Source: Didymella arachidicola (lineage: Eukaryota > Ascomycota > Dothideomycetes > Pleosporales > Didymellaceae). Taken from it: 64,000 nucleotides of DNA. The position numbers were made by a program, and so were the translations under genes. The stretch spans positions 310,001 to 374,000 of the forward strand of contig CM050001.1 of assembly GCA_016630955.3 (NCBI GenBank), in the 5' to 3' direction. Every line of letters starts with the position of its first letter. Position 1 is the stretch's first letter. The notes under the pieces are model-generated. The model saw nothing but the letters and a program-made list of their open reading frames with translations, did no database searches and was not told the DNA's origin. Positions 41,525 through 50,957 of the stretch are shown here, one piece after another.

Positions 41525-42639
41525 TTTAGACGACGTACTGCTTGAAAGCTCACTTGGCTGCATAGGAATGTAGAGGAGAGCCCTACTATTACAGTGAAAG
41601 CTAAGCTACTGCACCAAGCTTTGTGAAAGTGGTTGCAATCATCAATCCGTCATCCGCCTGAGCCGAACCTGCCCGGACTCTTCGATTTCAAAGCCACCAA
41701 TACAAAGCTCGATGCGGGTCCCGTGAAAAGGCCCTTTATCATTGCAGACCCTTCTAAATCCAGAGAACCCCGTTTGGCTTCAACATTTTCCCGTTACGAA
41801 CATCCAGACCTAGACGTAACCTACCTCTGATCTTCCCTTACAGTACCTTCCTCAATCCCATACGAATCTCCTAGCTTTAACCACCTACTCAAACTCCATA
41901 ACCCAAAAACAAAGGACCCACGAACGAGTTGACGTGGCTTTCGTGACAGCAGCACCAGCAGTATCTTCGTCTACTCAAGAATGGATGAGGATATTTGTCC
42001 GAAGTGCAGATAGACGGGTGAAGTCGGTGGAGTGTTTAGTGGATGCGATGTCGTTGGAGTGGAGATGGAGGTTGCGGTTGTGTCTGAGGCGTTCAGGCTA
42101 TGTCTTGCTAAGCTATGAGGACTGGGTTGTGTGTAGAGAACGCGCGAGTAGGGGGTGGAGATATTCTTTGGCGGTAATTTATGCATATGATGGCGATGCG
42201 TATGTGACCTCTGGGTTGGGTAGAGGTTGGGTTGGGGCTGGGTTGGGGTCACACAGACTTGGGCTGCCATCAGGTTACCTTCAGGTCAGGATACTAGGCC
42301 CAGGCACATGAGTTTCCTCTTAACCTAAACTTAACCTGACCCTATAGATTAGCCAGTGTGTAGGTTCAGCTTAGGTCAAGGTAGTCTCTACATTTTGGAT
42401 TGGGTCAAGGTTGGGTCAAGGCTGGGTCAAGACTGGGTAAAGGCTAGGTCAAGGCGGTGCATGCTTGAAGTAACGGAAGACGTGCGAGAATATGCACATG
42501 AAAGCACGACCTAATAGTCAATTTCTGTTGATTATGACGGGTATCAAAAACCCAGGTGCAGTATGTATATTCGCATCAGGTCTTTGGATGGCTGTGGTCA
42601 TCAGTTCATTAAATGTCTACATTAAAGTGGTAAATGCGT
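41525..42639. other. Spacer between lipase and SDR genes with short tandem repeats
   Basis: 1.1 kb of convergent 3' sequence. Holds G/T-rich imperfect repeats (from about 42215) and a five-copy 11-bp tandem repeat listed separately. Small ORFs have no support. Confidence 0.5.
42400..42454. repeat. 11-bp tandem repeat, five copies
   Basis: Five consecutive imperfect copies of TTGGGTCAAGG (42400-42410, 42411-42421, 42422-42432, 42433-42443, 42444-42454) with one to three changes each. It lies in the 3' space between two convergent genes. Confidence 0.9.
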
Positions 42640-43746
42640 TCAGTTCTTCTTTCCACCTTCATTCCAGTCCAGAAGCGCATCCTCACCAACCTTCTCCTTG
42701 ACAAGACGCGTACTTAGATCCCACAGCGCAGCTCCAAGTACTGGGTCGCTGGCCTGAGCTGTCTCCTTGCCGAGCTTTCCAGGATCCGCGAAGTAATAAC
42801 CGTTCAGATCTTTTTCCTCAATCGAGGGATCGGTCAGCGCCCATAGCGCACTGTATGAACCCTGTTCAGGGTTGCGACCGAAAGCGAGCATGGTGTTGGT
42901 GAGAAGGACACCGGTGATGCCTGGGTAGGCATCTTTCCATTGCTGCTGCATCGCTGTGTTCACCTGAACATCTCGGTCAGTATTGTAGATCCGATGCTTG
43001 TAACACGAGACTTACAGCGCCGGGATGTACACTCAATGCATAAACGTTGTCGCTGTTGGGCTTAATGACATGGTCGCGCAGACCATATTTCGCACCCAAG
43101 ATCATGGCCAGCTTGGTGCGTCCGTAGAGTTGTGTAGGCCCAATGTCAGGATTGTTCAGTTCCTCCAGGCTGGCAAAGTGCACGTTGGACGGAGCGGTTC
43201 TGTGCATCTCGGAGGCCTCAAACACAACCCTCGGCGCGGGCTTCTCGCCCAGTGCACCTGTCTTCCGTAGGAGCGGCCATAGCTGATTACAGACGTAGAA
43301 GTGCCCAAGCCAGTTGACACCGAAATGTCGATCGATGCCGTCATGGTCTGTGCCGTACTGGTTCGTGTTGATGCCTGCAGAAAGGACGAGGAAGTCGAGA
43401 CGATCCAGCGAGTTGCGGATCTCGGTAAATACGCTCTTGACTTGGTTCAAGTTACCCATATCGCATTGCTTCCATTCGATTTGTGCGTCGGCCTTTTCCT
43501 TTTTGATGGCCTCGATAGCATCGGTTCCTTGCTCTTCTTTGCGGTTCACCATGATGACCTTGACGCCAGCAAGAGCAAGCGCACGACTGACTTCATACCT
43601 GGGACAGATTTAGCACTGCTCTCCTTGTAACAGGAACTTGCATACCCGATGCCTAGTGCACCACCGGTCACGACGGCGACGCGTCCGTCCAAGTTCTCGA
43701 CGGTTGGCTCCTTCGGGCCGATGACCTTTCCTAGAACTGATTGCAT
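42640..43746 (-). CDS. Short-chain dehydrogenase/reductase, 3 exons
   Basis: Exons are 43746-43646, 43598-43016 and 42963-42640; introns of 47 and 52 nt have GT-AG ends and consistent phases. The product is 335 aa. The classical SDR Rossmann motif TGGALGIG is completed across intron 1 (GIG|YEVSRALA), followed by VIMVNR, the SAG motif in LVLSAGIN, a Ser/Glu region, the active-site YGRTK (Y-x3-K) and LSVHPGAVNT. This is a cytosolic NAD(P)-dependent oxidoreductase of the retinol-dehydrogenase/WWOX-like subgroup; the substrate is unknown. Starts upstream of ATG 43746 lack an ATG. It may share its 5' side with the small gene at 44124-44626. Confidence 0.9.
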
Positions 43747-44123
43747 GTTGTTGATATAGTATTCTGGAGTTACTTTCCAGAAGAACACAGCGAAAAACTA
43801 TTTTATAGATCTTTCTTATCCGTTGAGAGACATGTATTGTTCGTGACGTGAAGGACGCGATGGATTGGTTGACGTCATGGCTACCTCATGTTCATTGCAG
43901 ATTAAAAGGTGAGGAGCGACGCCAACGACACTCTTCACAGACAAATTCGACACAGATCTTCGGAGTCTTGCACGATGCTGCCAGCTCTCGTACGTGATGT
44001 GGCGCTTGTTGTTGTGTGCTGCTTAAGATTTGGCTTCCTTTCGGTATCCTGAGGTTCCTCATCTTTGCAGCTTTACGAACCTCGATAACCTGCTGCAGCT
44101 CGTTAAGTATCATCTCATTCCTC

Positions 44124-44626
44124 TCAGCCACTGAAGGAGTATAGCAACGTTTTGGCAAAGAATTTGACAAAGTAGTTCTGATTGTTGGCGGCGGCAAAAT
44201 CGAGGACTGACACAAGTTTGCTGACTTTCACATCCACAACTGCGCCGATGCAGACCAGAACACAGTTGAGCTCCACACCATTGCTCTCAGCTGCTAAACT
44301 CAACGAAGTTCGTGCGTATTTCTCGACTGATTTTGCCAGTATCGTGCGATTGTCATCGGTAGTGAGTGCCGCCCAAAGTTGGTCATCTTGTCGGGATTGC
44401 CCCTGCACTTCGCTGCCTGGAAGTGGAACTGAGCCCACTCGCCATCCTCATTGCCAGATATACATACGCTTATATTGCCGCCACTGTGATTGTGGGAATT
44501 CGTTATTGTGGTTGCATTAACTGCGGCCTCCGGTGATGGAGACGTATCGACCTTGTGAAGACGGGGCGGATGGGAAACGACGAGAGTTAGCGCACTGCGG
44601 GTCGTACTCTCTCTCTCAGAATTCAT
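44124..44626 (-). CDS. Hypothetical protein, 2 exons (tentative)
   Basis: ATG 44626 opens exon 1 (44626-44464), which can be joined by a 47-nt GT-AG intron to exon 2 (44416-44124) in a consistent phase, giving 151 aa. Exon 2 has a hydrophobic, Val-rich stretch (NCVLVCIGAVVDVKVSKLVSVLDFAAAN). I recognise no family. A further open stretch in another frame (to 43892) may mean a frameshift or a missed exon. Support is only splice-site and frame agreement. Confidence 0.35.
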
Positions 44627-45049
44627 TTCTACTTATGTTAAAGGCTAAATGAGCTTCTCTCTTCTTTGTATTGGCAATCACCTGGCACGGATAGGATGAA
44701 CCATACCCGGTAAACTTCATTCGCATTGCTACTCTGACTTGCACGAGATCTCTGGATGCACATCAGTCATGGGTTATTTGAGCTAGTGAACTGTACACAC
44801 AGCGTCCAGCAATGTACGCCAGTATTGAGGTTGCCGATCAGCAACTTGATTTCCTATGTAGCCATTAATATCAATTTGCCACCAGTCCTACCAAGTCTTT
44901 AGCTTGAACTCTCTCCTGGCACCAGAATTTCGAGTCTCTGTATCAGCCTGACAGCGCCGTAAAGAGGCTCGTTGCAAATTAGTTTACCGACGAAAAGACA
45001 AAGTATATACAGTCCCCTCAAACAGTACGATGGTATTCTGACCGATACA
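44627..45049. other. Intergenic spacer
   Basis: 423 bp between divergent small ORF genes; nothing recognised. Confidence 0.45.
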
Positions 45050-45376
45050 ATGCCGAAATTTACAGAGCTTGAGCCGTACGTGCAGTGCTTTTTGAGGAAA
45101 GTGACCCCTGATCAGTACGATTGGCTCTTGAAAGACGCACGATTGGCTCGCGGCTACAGCAGCCATGATGAGGTATATTTCTTCATCGGGCCTAAGATAG
45201 AATTCTTCACCGAGCGGATTTTGGAAGCAGTCGACATTCTCCCGTGCGGCCATCATCGCGGCAACCCTTGGAATGATGGTCGGTGGATGGAACAATGGCA
45301 CTTTATAAAGGTTGCCGGAGGACTTCGGCCTGCCTGTAATGAAACGAAGACCAATCTGCCTCCAGTGAGCCACTAA
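45050..45376 (+). CDS. Hypothetical protein, 108 aa
   Basis: Single ORF from the ATG at 45050. The composition is protein-like (Trp, Tyr, Phe and charged residues evenly spread, e.g. KVTPDQYDWLLKDARLA and RWMEQWHFIKVAGG) rather than low complexity. The antisense frame is also open, so coding strand is not certain. No signal peptide or membrane segment and no family recognised. Confidence 0.4.
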   Translation: MPKFTELEPYVQCFLRKVTPDQYDWLLKDARLARGYSSHDEVYFFIGPKIEFFTERILEAVDILPCGHHRGNPWNDGRWMEQWHFIKVAGGLRPACNETKTNLPPVSH

Positions 45377-46110
45377 TGAATGTTTGGAATGCTCATGTCT
45401 ACACTGTGGTTCTGCAGTGTTGCCGAGTCAGCCGTTTGTAGGATACTCCCTGGCATCGCTCTTGAAACCAAGGCCTCGATCACTGAGCAAACAGGCGCCG
45501 TCTGGAGCTCATACTCTCACCCTCACTCTCACGTAGGTCTAATACTCGTCAAGATATGTCCCTGTCACTACTCTAGCTAACTGGCAGCTAGCACAAATCT
45601 CTGAGAGCGCCTCGATGCTGACCAGAGCAGGCATTTCCTGCGTTGCCTCTCAAATTCGCCCATAGCCCATTTGCAGAAAGGAAAGATGGAGGTCTTTATA
45701 TTACTTGACCAACACCGTTCTAATTCCGACGACTTCGTTACACGTCGTGATCTACTCGAGGCTTCAGTCTCCACATTTTATCATGAGACGAAAGTGCAGA
45801 CAAGCTTCCGAGGCAACTTCGCAGCTGCAGGTCTCGGGACTTCATCTTGACGCAGGTTTGGGGGGCGAAATGGAAATGATACAGAAGGCACCTGTATGCG
45901 CGGCAGTTGCGGTATCGAGCCCGATCCTGACTGGGGTTAACGAAATTGTTGTGCTTGGGAGATGTAAAATGCCAGATTTTGCTTAACAAGCTGTACATGT
46001 TAAAAGTCTTTTTAAAAAAAAAAAATAGGGAGGGGGGCTTGACCACGCCCTGCTCGCGTAGACATGTCGAGTAGCCGGCACGAGAGCAGGGTACGTAGCA
46101 GAAGAAGAAG

Positions 46111-46142
<32 letters not shown>

Positions 46143-46354
46143 GTCGAGTGTGAAATGTCAGAATGAATAGAATGAATGAATTGCTGCATGTGCTCATATC
46201 GCATACTGTGCTGATCCAACGCCTTGCAATGCAATGCATCCGTCGTATATCGACATCTCGAATCTACGCCAAACGCACATGTATCTAGTCTAGAAACACT
46301 TCTCCAGCTGAAACACTTTGTATCAAAGATACTCGTATAAGAGATGCTCCGCAT
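45377..46354. other. Spacer with (GAA)n microsatellite
   Basis: 978 bp between an unknown small gene and the EMP46/47-like gene. Contains an A-run near 46012-46025 and a GAA microsatellite (46101-46140). No gene recognised. Confidence 0.5.
46101..46140. repeat. (GAA)13 microsatellite
   Basis: Forty bases of uninterrupted GAA repeat, 214 bp beyond the stop codon of the minus-strand lectin gene. Confidence 0.95.
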
Positions 46355-47743
46355 CTACAGATACTTCTTCGGCGCCCCACCCCTCCTCTTCTTATACACC
46401 AAATACGCCCCTCCAACCATGATCTGCACCGCAAACGCAATCGCCAGCAGACTAATCCAGCTCAACCCATGTTTCGCCACAACAGCCTGCACGAGATTCG
46501 GGATATCCTTGTGGTTGTCCTCCAAGCGCCTGTGCATGGCGCTGATGAGTTCCTTGTAGTCCTTGCTCTCTACATCCCGGATAATCTGCTCGGCGAGGCG
46601 CACGTTGTGGGCGCTGCGGTCGTCGAGGGGCGCGAGGCGCGACATGAGTGCGTTGTGGCGCAGTTCGGATTGCTCGTTGATGGACTCGATGGCGGTGTAG
46701 ATGGCGGAGACGTGGTGGGCGAGGTCTTGGATGCGGTTGTGCAGGTCTTCGAAGCGGTCGTTGTCGGTCTTGAGGCTGCTGGCGAGGACGTCTTGGATCC
46801 AGGGGGGGATCTGGGCGGACGAGGCGGTCTTCTTGGGGGAGTTTTGCTGGGCGTGTTGCTGCTGGGCGGATTCTTGGTGGGGCTGGTTCTGGATGGGCTG
46901 TTGGTGTTGCTGGTTGCGCGTGTCGGGGCGCTCGCGGAGGGGCTCCTCGCGGGTGTGGGAGTTTGTGGTTGAGACGATGAACTTGTGGACTTCGAACGAG
47001 TCGGGGTTCTCGGCCGACGAGGCGCTGATGCCGAAGTAGTAGTCTTTGGGGAGCTTGACCTGTTGCTTGATCAGTACAGAATTTCAGAGGCTGTCCGGCG
47101 CTCGCACCTTGTCGGTCTTGAAGCAAGAGGCGCCGTCGACGATGACCTCCAGCAGGCCGTCGGTGTGGTGCAGCTTCACTTTGCTGAGCTCGCCGCGATT
47201 CCGGTAGGGGTAGTTGCACCTGCCAAAGGCCAGGTGGTCGGGGTCGGGGTGGGATCTGAAATCTATGCTGCCGTCGCTGAGGAAGCCGCGCACGGAGCCG
47301 CCCCAGCCCTCGTACTGGTCGATGAGCAGCACCAGGCCGTCGAACTTGGGGGCGGTGTGCAGGCTGTAGGGCTTGTCGTGGGCCTGCGAGTCCTTGACGT
47401 ACCACAGCTGCAGGTTGCCGCCGCCGCGCTCCATGCCCGTGGCGCGGAAGTCGAGCTCGGCGGTCCAGTCCCCGCCGTGGTGCATGGGGTCGTTGGCCCA
47501 CAGGGCGCCTCGCTTGCTGCCGGGGTAGGGCGGTGTGAGGATGATGCGGTCGGAGAGGATCTGGGGCGTGTGGTCGTCGACGCCGAGGACGTTGAAGTGC
47601 GGGATGCCGCGCATGTTGGGGGAGATGGTGCCGCCGTCCTTGTGGCCGAAGCTGAGGTTGTCGATGACATACTGGGCGCGTGTCGAGACAGCGAGCGCCG
47701 ACCAGGCGAGGGTCTGGAGGGAGCGGGCGGTGATGTGCATCAT
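46355..47743 (-). CDS. L-type lectin cargo receptor, EMP46/EMP47 (ERGIC-53) family, 2 exons
   Basis: Exon 1 is 47743-47108 and exon 2 is 47059-46355, joined by a 48-nt phase-0 intron (GTGCGA...ACAG); 446 aa. A signal peptide (MMHITARSLQTLAWSALAVS) precedes the L-type lectin domain (QYVIDNLSFGHK, LWANDPMHHGGDWTAELDFRA, YVKDSQAHDKPYS, DQYEGWGGSVRGFLSDG). A Gln/Pro-rich linker and a coiled coil (about residues 300-410) follow, then one membrane segment (WISLLAIAFAVQIMVGGAYLVY). The cytosolic tail ends in KKYL, a KKxx signal for COPI retrieval to the ER. The family carries glycoproteins from ER to Golgi. It is divergent from prohibitin-2. Confidence 0.93.
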
Positions 47744-47800
47744 GCACTATGTATAGGGTCCAACAGTGATGGTGTCTGTAGCTGGCGTGGTTTCGCTGCT

Positions 47801-47888
47801 ATGTCGAGAGACAGTCTGCTCTGTCGCCAATGTCTAGAGAGACGGTCTGCTCCGTCACCAATGTCTAGAGAGATGATCTGCTCCGTCA
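47801..47888. repeat. Three-copy ~31-bp tandem repeat in promoter
   Basis: Copies at 47801-47829, 47830-47860 and 47861-47888, with core ATGTCTAGAGAGA followed by CTGCTCCGTCACCA. The copies differ by a few bases and small length changes. It lies 58-145 bp upstream of the lectin start codon. Confidence 0.85.
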
Positions 47889-48440
47889 GTCCGGCCCTCC
47901 AGCCCGCCCCTCGTCGCCAGACTCACGTCGATTCAAGAAGCTCCGCCCGCGTTGCACAAGTGGTCGCATGCGACGTCGCAAGATGGATCATGTGCGGGAA
48001 CAACGGGGTATCAAGAAGGAAAACAGAGGCGGCCGCTGTCTGAGCAGGACGGCCAGGGTAGAAATGTGCGGCGGGGTTGTATGGGCGACGGGGTTATGGA
48101 CAGCTGGTGTCTTGGTCTCCGACACTCTGCTCCCGGCGGAGGTGGCCAGTGCGGGAGCTTGAAGCTGCTGCCATGCCCGCAGGCGGCGGACTGTCTCGCG
48201 CGTCGCAGCCCCAGGCCGAGTCGCAGTCGGTTGTTGGAGAGCTGGACGGACGGCAAAGACTGCGCGGGGTGAATCACATAGGAAGCGCGCACGCAAGGGA
48301 GTACTGGGTGCTGTCGCCTCCGCCGAGGAGCTCGTCCAATCGCCAATCGGCGCCATTGCGGGAAACTTCACGATGATGCTTCGACTGCATACCTAACGCC
48401 TCCACCACCGGCCACACGACGTCCACATCCACACCCGCCT

Positions 48441-48482
48441 CGCACCCGCACCCTCGCACCCGCACCCTCGCACCCGCACCCT
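48441..48482. repeat. Three-copy 14-bp C-rich repeat in PHB2 5' leader
   Basis: CGCACCCGCACCCT is repeated three times exactly (48441-48454, 48455-48468, 48469-48482), 24 bp before the PHB2 start codon, so it is probably transcribed as 5' UTR. Confidence 0.9.
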
Positions 48483-48505
48483 CGCCCCTGCCCGCTCACA
48501 TCGCA

Positions 48506-49505
48506 ATGGCCGCACCCGACCCCAAGGAAGCCTGGCAGCGCATCCAGAACGAGCTGACCCGCCGCACCTCGCGCCTCGGCGGCTCTGGCGGCGGCGCCCC
48601 GAAAGGCACGGTCGGCGGCATCGCAGGCCTGGTGCTGCTCGGCGGCGGGCTCTGGGTGGCCAACAACGCCCTCTTCAACGTCGACGGCGGCCACCGCGCC
48701 ATCAAGTACACGCGCCTCGGCGGCGTCAAGAAGGAAATCTACAGCGAAGGCACCCACTTCAACGTCCCGTGGTTCGAGACGCCCATCACGTACGACGTGC
48801 GCGCGAAGCCGCGCAACGTCGCCAGCCTGACGGGCACAAAGGACCTGCAGATGGTCAACATCACCTGCAGAGTCCTGAGCCGCCCGCGCGTCGACGCCCT
48901 GCCGCAGATCTACCGCACCCTCGGCACCGACTACGACGAGCGCGTCCTGCCGTCCATAGTCAACGAGGTCCTGAAGAGCGTCGTCGCCCAGTTCAACGCC
49001 TCGCAGCTCATCACCCAGCGCGAGAACGTCTCCCGGCTCGTCCGCGACAACCTCGTCCGGCGCGCAGCCAGATTCAACATTATGCTCGATGACGTCTCCC
49101 TGACAGTAAGCCCTGCCCACCCCCCCCCCCCCCCCCCCCCCCGCTTTCCACCACTGACCCTCCCTCCCCCAGCACCTCGCCTTCTCCCCCGAATTCACCG
49201 CCGCCGTCGAAGCCAAACAAGTCGCCCAGCAAGAAGCCCAGCGCGCCGCCTTCGTCGTCGACAAAGCCCGCCAAGAAAAACAAGCCACCGTCGTCCGCGC
49301 CCAGGGAGAAGCCCGCTCCGCCGAGCTCATCGGCGACGCCATCAAGAAGTCCCGCACCTACGTCGACCTGCGCGAGTTTGAAAACGCACGCAATATCGCC
49401 CAGATTTTGCAGCAGTCGGCTAACAAGGTCTATCTCGATTCGAATGGCTTGGGGCTGGATGTTAGTCAGACTACGAGTGACAAGGAGAAGAGGGCGAGGC
49501 AGTGA
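48506..49505 (+). CDS. PHB2: Prohibitin-2, 2 exons
   Basis: Exon 1 is 48506-49105 and exon 2 is 49173-49505, with a 67-nt phase-0 intron containing a run of 22 C. The product is 310 aa, the usual length of fungal Phb2. A Gly-rich N-terminal membrane anchor (GIAGLVLLGGGLWVANNALF) precedes the SPFH/PHB domain (NVDGGHRAIKYTRLGGVK, GTHFNVPWFETPITYDVRAKP, DLQMVNITCRVLSRP, YDERVLPSIVNEVLKSVVAQ). The coiled coil ends with EKQATVVRAQGEARSAELIG and SRTYVDLREFENARNIAQIL. With Phb1 it forms ring complexes in the mitochondrial inner membrane that scaffold m-AAA protease and respiratory assembly. Confidence 0.97.
49121..49142. repeat. (C)22 homopolymer inside the PHB2 intron
   Basis: Twenty-two consecutive C residues (plus the nearby CCAC) fill a third of the 67-nt intron and could act as an extreme polypyrimidine tract. 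Such runs are error-prone in sequencing, so the exact length is uncertain. Confidence 0.85.
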
Positions 49506-50252
49506 CGAGTGACATGAAGAGTGTGGTGGTGGTTGCTAGTTGTATGATATAAAAAACAAGGCGGCGCGGCTTTCTACTCTGCATTATCGGTTAAACAACC
49601 ACGTCTCACGTTGACTGTCTTGGACGGTGTGATTGGCTACGTTGTCTGACTTTCTGAGACGAAGTACTCGCAAAACATCTTACCGGCCCAATAACACTCC
49701 AGGTAATCCGACCACACGTCAAGTAAAACCAAAGTACTCCGTTGCCTAACAACCTCCATCTCCAACACCCCATTCACTAACAATCCCCATACCTCACCAC
49801 CCTTCCTTCCTCTTCCTCCACACCCCAGCACACCCGCCTATACATCCACCAGCTTAAAGAGCAGGTAAATCAGTCTATTCCACTCTTCACCATCTTCCTC
49901 CTCCTCCTCCTCCTCCTCCTCCTCTAATATACCTCCCATCCCTGATATCCGCCCTCTCCTTACTTCTATATGTGTCTTGACGGCGTGAGGCAACGAGGAT
50001 ATCGTATTCGCTGTATTCGACGACAGGCCGGGAAGGAAGGTGTAGCGTGTGGTAGTATCGCTGGTTCCGCGGCGATGAAGGGATGGTGAGGCTGTTCTTC
50101 GCACGAGCGGGGTGTGTTCGAGATACTGGGTAGATGCTGGGAGTCGCAGGGGCGTGCGGATAGAACCGAGCAGGTACACGGCGTGTCCTTGTCTTGGTCT
50201 GTAGACGCTCGAGCTTCGTTGTCGGAAAAGCGCTGCGCTGCGCCAACGCTTG
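49506..50252. other. Convergent spacer PHB2 / TFIIIC subunit gene, with CCT microsatellite
   Basis: 747 bp between two stop codons. A CCT repeat runs from about 49896 to 49925. A minus-strand ORF of about 169 aa spans much of this stretch but overlaps the TFIIIC gene out of frame and has a Glu-run made by the microsatellite, so I do not call it. Confidence 0.5.
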
Positions 50253-50957
50253 TTAAGTCCCTCCCATGTCGACGTCAGCGCGAGGCGCCCCTTCCACCAC
50301 CAAACGGCTCGCGTCCCCGGACCCAGTAAGCGCGAGACGCGTGGCATCCCCCCGTTTTGCTTTTGCCGCGTTCAGCTTGGCAAGGAAGCTCGTTGGTGGT
50401 GGTGGTGGTGGTGGTGCTGTGCGGACAGGCTCCTCCGCATCCACATGCTGCACACCCCCCTCAAAGACCTCGTCCCCAGGCCTCAACCGTCCCACCCTAG
50501 CAACAAGCTTAGCGGAGCTCACACCCAACAAATCCACACCATCCAACTCCCTCAGCGCCTCTCCCCCTCCATCTCCATCCTCCTTTTCCGCAAAAAACAT
50601 GTCGGTACCAATACTCTCCGCCCACGTTAAACTCAGCAGTTGGCCGTTGTACATAACAAGCGGGTTGGGCGTGTGCAGGCCGATGATCTGCGCTCTCAGG
50701 TTATCCCCCCCGATTTCACCTCCCGCCTCCGTTTCCGCAGCAGTGGCGGTGGGGGTGGGAGTAGTAGTGTCATGCGGACCGCGCTGAGCGGTGAGAGCGC
50801 GGAGACGGCTTTTGAGGAGTGTGGGGTGGCCGGTGCGGTGGGGGGTTTGGGCGGTTGGGTTGGGGATGTGGGAGAGGTCGATGGGGATGTAGAAGGTTTG
50901 GGGGGAGGAGGGGGAGTATTCGTATTCCCAGTCGTCGTCGTCACTAGCGGCGTTCAT
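50253..50957 (-). CDS. TFIIIC subunit 6 / tau55-like triple-barrel protein
   Basis: A single ORF of 234 aa with ATG start. The N-terminal acidic WEYEYSPSSPQTFYIPIDLS matches the start of the TFIIIC_sub6 (tau55/Sfc7, GTF3C6) triple-barrel domain, which continues through GLHTPNPLVMYNGQLLSLTWAE and the later LVARVGRLRPG. A Thr/Ala-rich insertion interrupts the barrel, as in filamentous homologues. The C-terminal part is Pro- and Ala-rich. The subunit pairs with tau95 in the tau-A module of TFIIIC, which recruits RNA polymerase III to tRNA and 5S genes. Identification rests on the N-terminal motif and one barrel strand. Confidence 0.75.
   Translation of the reverse strand: MNAASDDDDWEYEYSPSSPQTFYIPIDLSHIPNPTAQTPHRTGHPTLLKSRLRALTAQRGPHDTTTPTPTATAAETEAGGEIGGDNLRAQIIGLHTPNPLVMYNGQLLSLTWAESIGTDMFFAEKEDGDGGGEALRELDGVDLLGVSSAKLVARVGRLRPGDEVFEGGVQHVDAEEPVRTAPPPPPPPTSFLAKLNAAKAKRGDATRLALTGSGDASRLVVEGAPRADVDMGGT

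Larger units (their letters stand above)
47744..48505. promoter_or_regulatory. Divergent promoter region EMP46/47-like / PHB2 with tandem repeats
   Basis: 762 bp between start codons on opposite strands. Contains three copies of a roughly 31-bp repeat near the lectin gene and a three-copy 14-bp C-rich repeat just before the prohibitin ATG (both listed separately). Confidence 0.5.

Noticed and set aside
42215..42300. G/T-rich repeats considered as telomeric DNA
   Set aside because: Not TTAGGG-type, irregular, and embedded between ordinary genes.
43892..44215. Minus-strand ORF as a continuation of the small gene at 44124-44626
   Set aside because: Would need an 18-nt intron or a frameshift; not convincing, so only the two-exon model is listed with low confidence.
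46452..47747. Long GC-rich minus-strand ORF (431 aa) overlapping the lectin gene in another frame
   Set aside because: Its product is an Arg/Pro/His-rich shadow; the other frame has signal peptide, L-type lectin domain, TM and KKxx tail with a clean intron.
47801..47888. Direct repeats that might suggest a CRISPR-like array
   Set aside because: Copies are contiguous without spacers, only three, and lie in a eukaryotic promoter.
46985..48043. Plus-strand ORF of 352 aa opposite the lectin gene
   Set aside because: Antisense shadow rich in Val/Gly/Ala with no domain; caused by high GC3 of the real gene.
48368..49357. Minus-strand ORF of 329 aa opposite prohibitin-2
   Set aside because: Antisense shadow; the plus strand encodes a near-complete prohibitin-2 with an intron.
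49838..50347. Minus-strand ORF (169 aa) with a Glu run
   Set aside because: Overlaps the end of the TFIIIC-subunit gene out of frame; the Glu run is only a translated CCT microsatellite.
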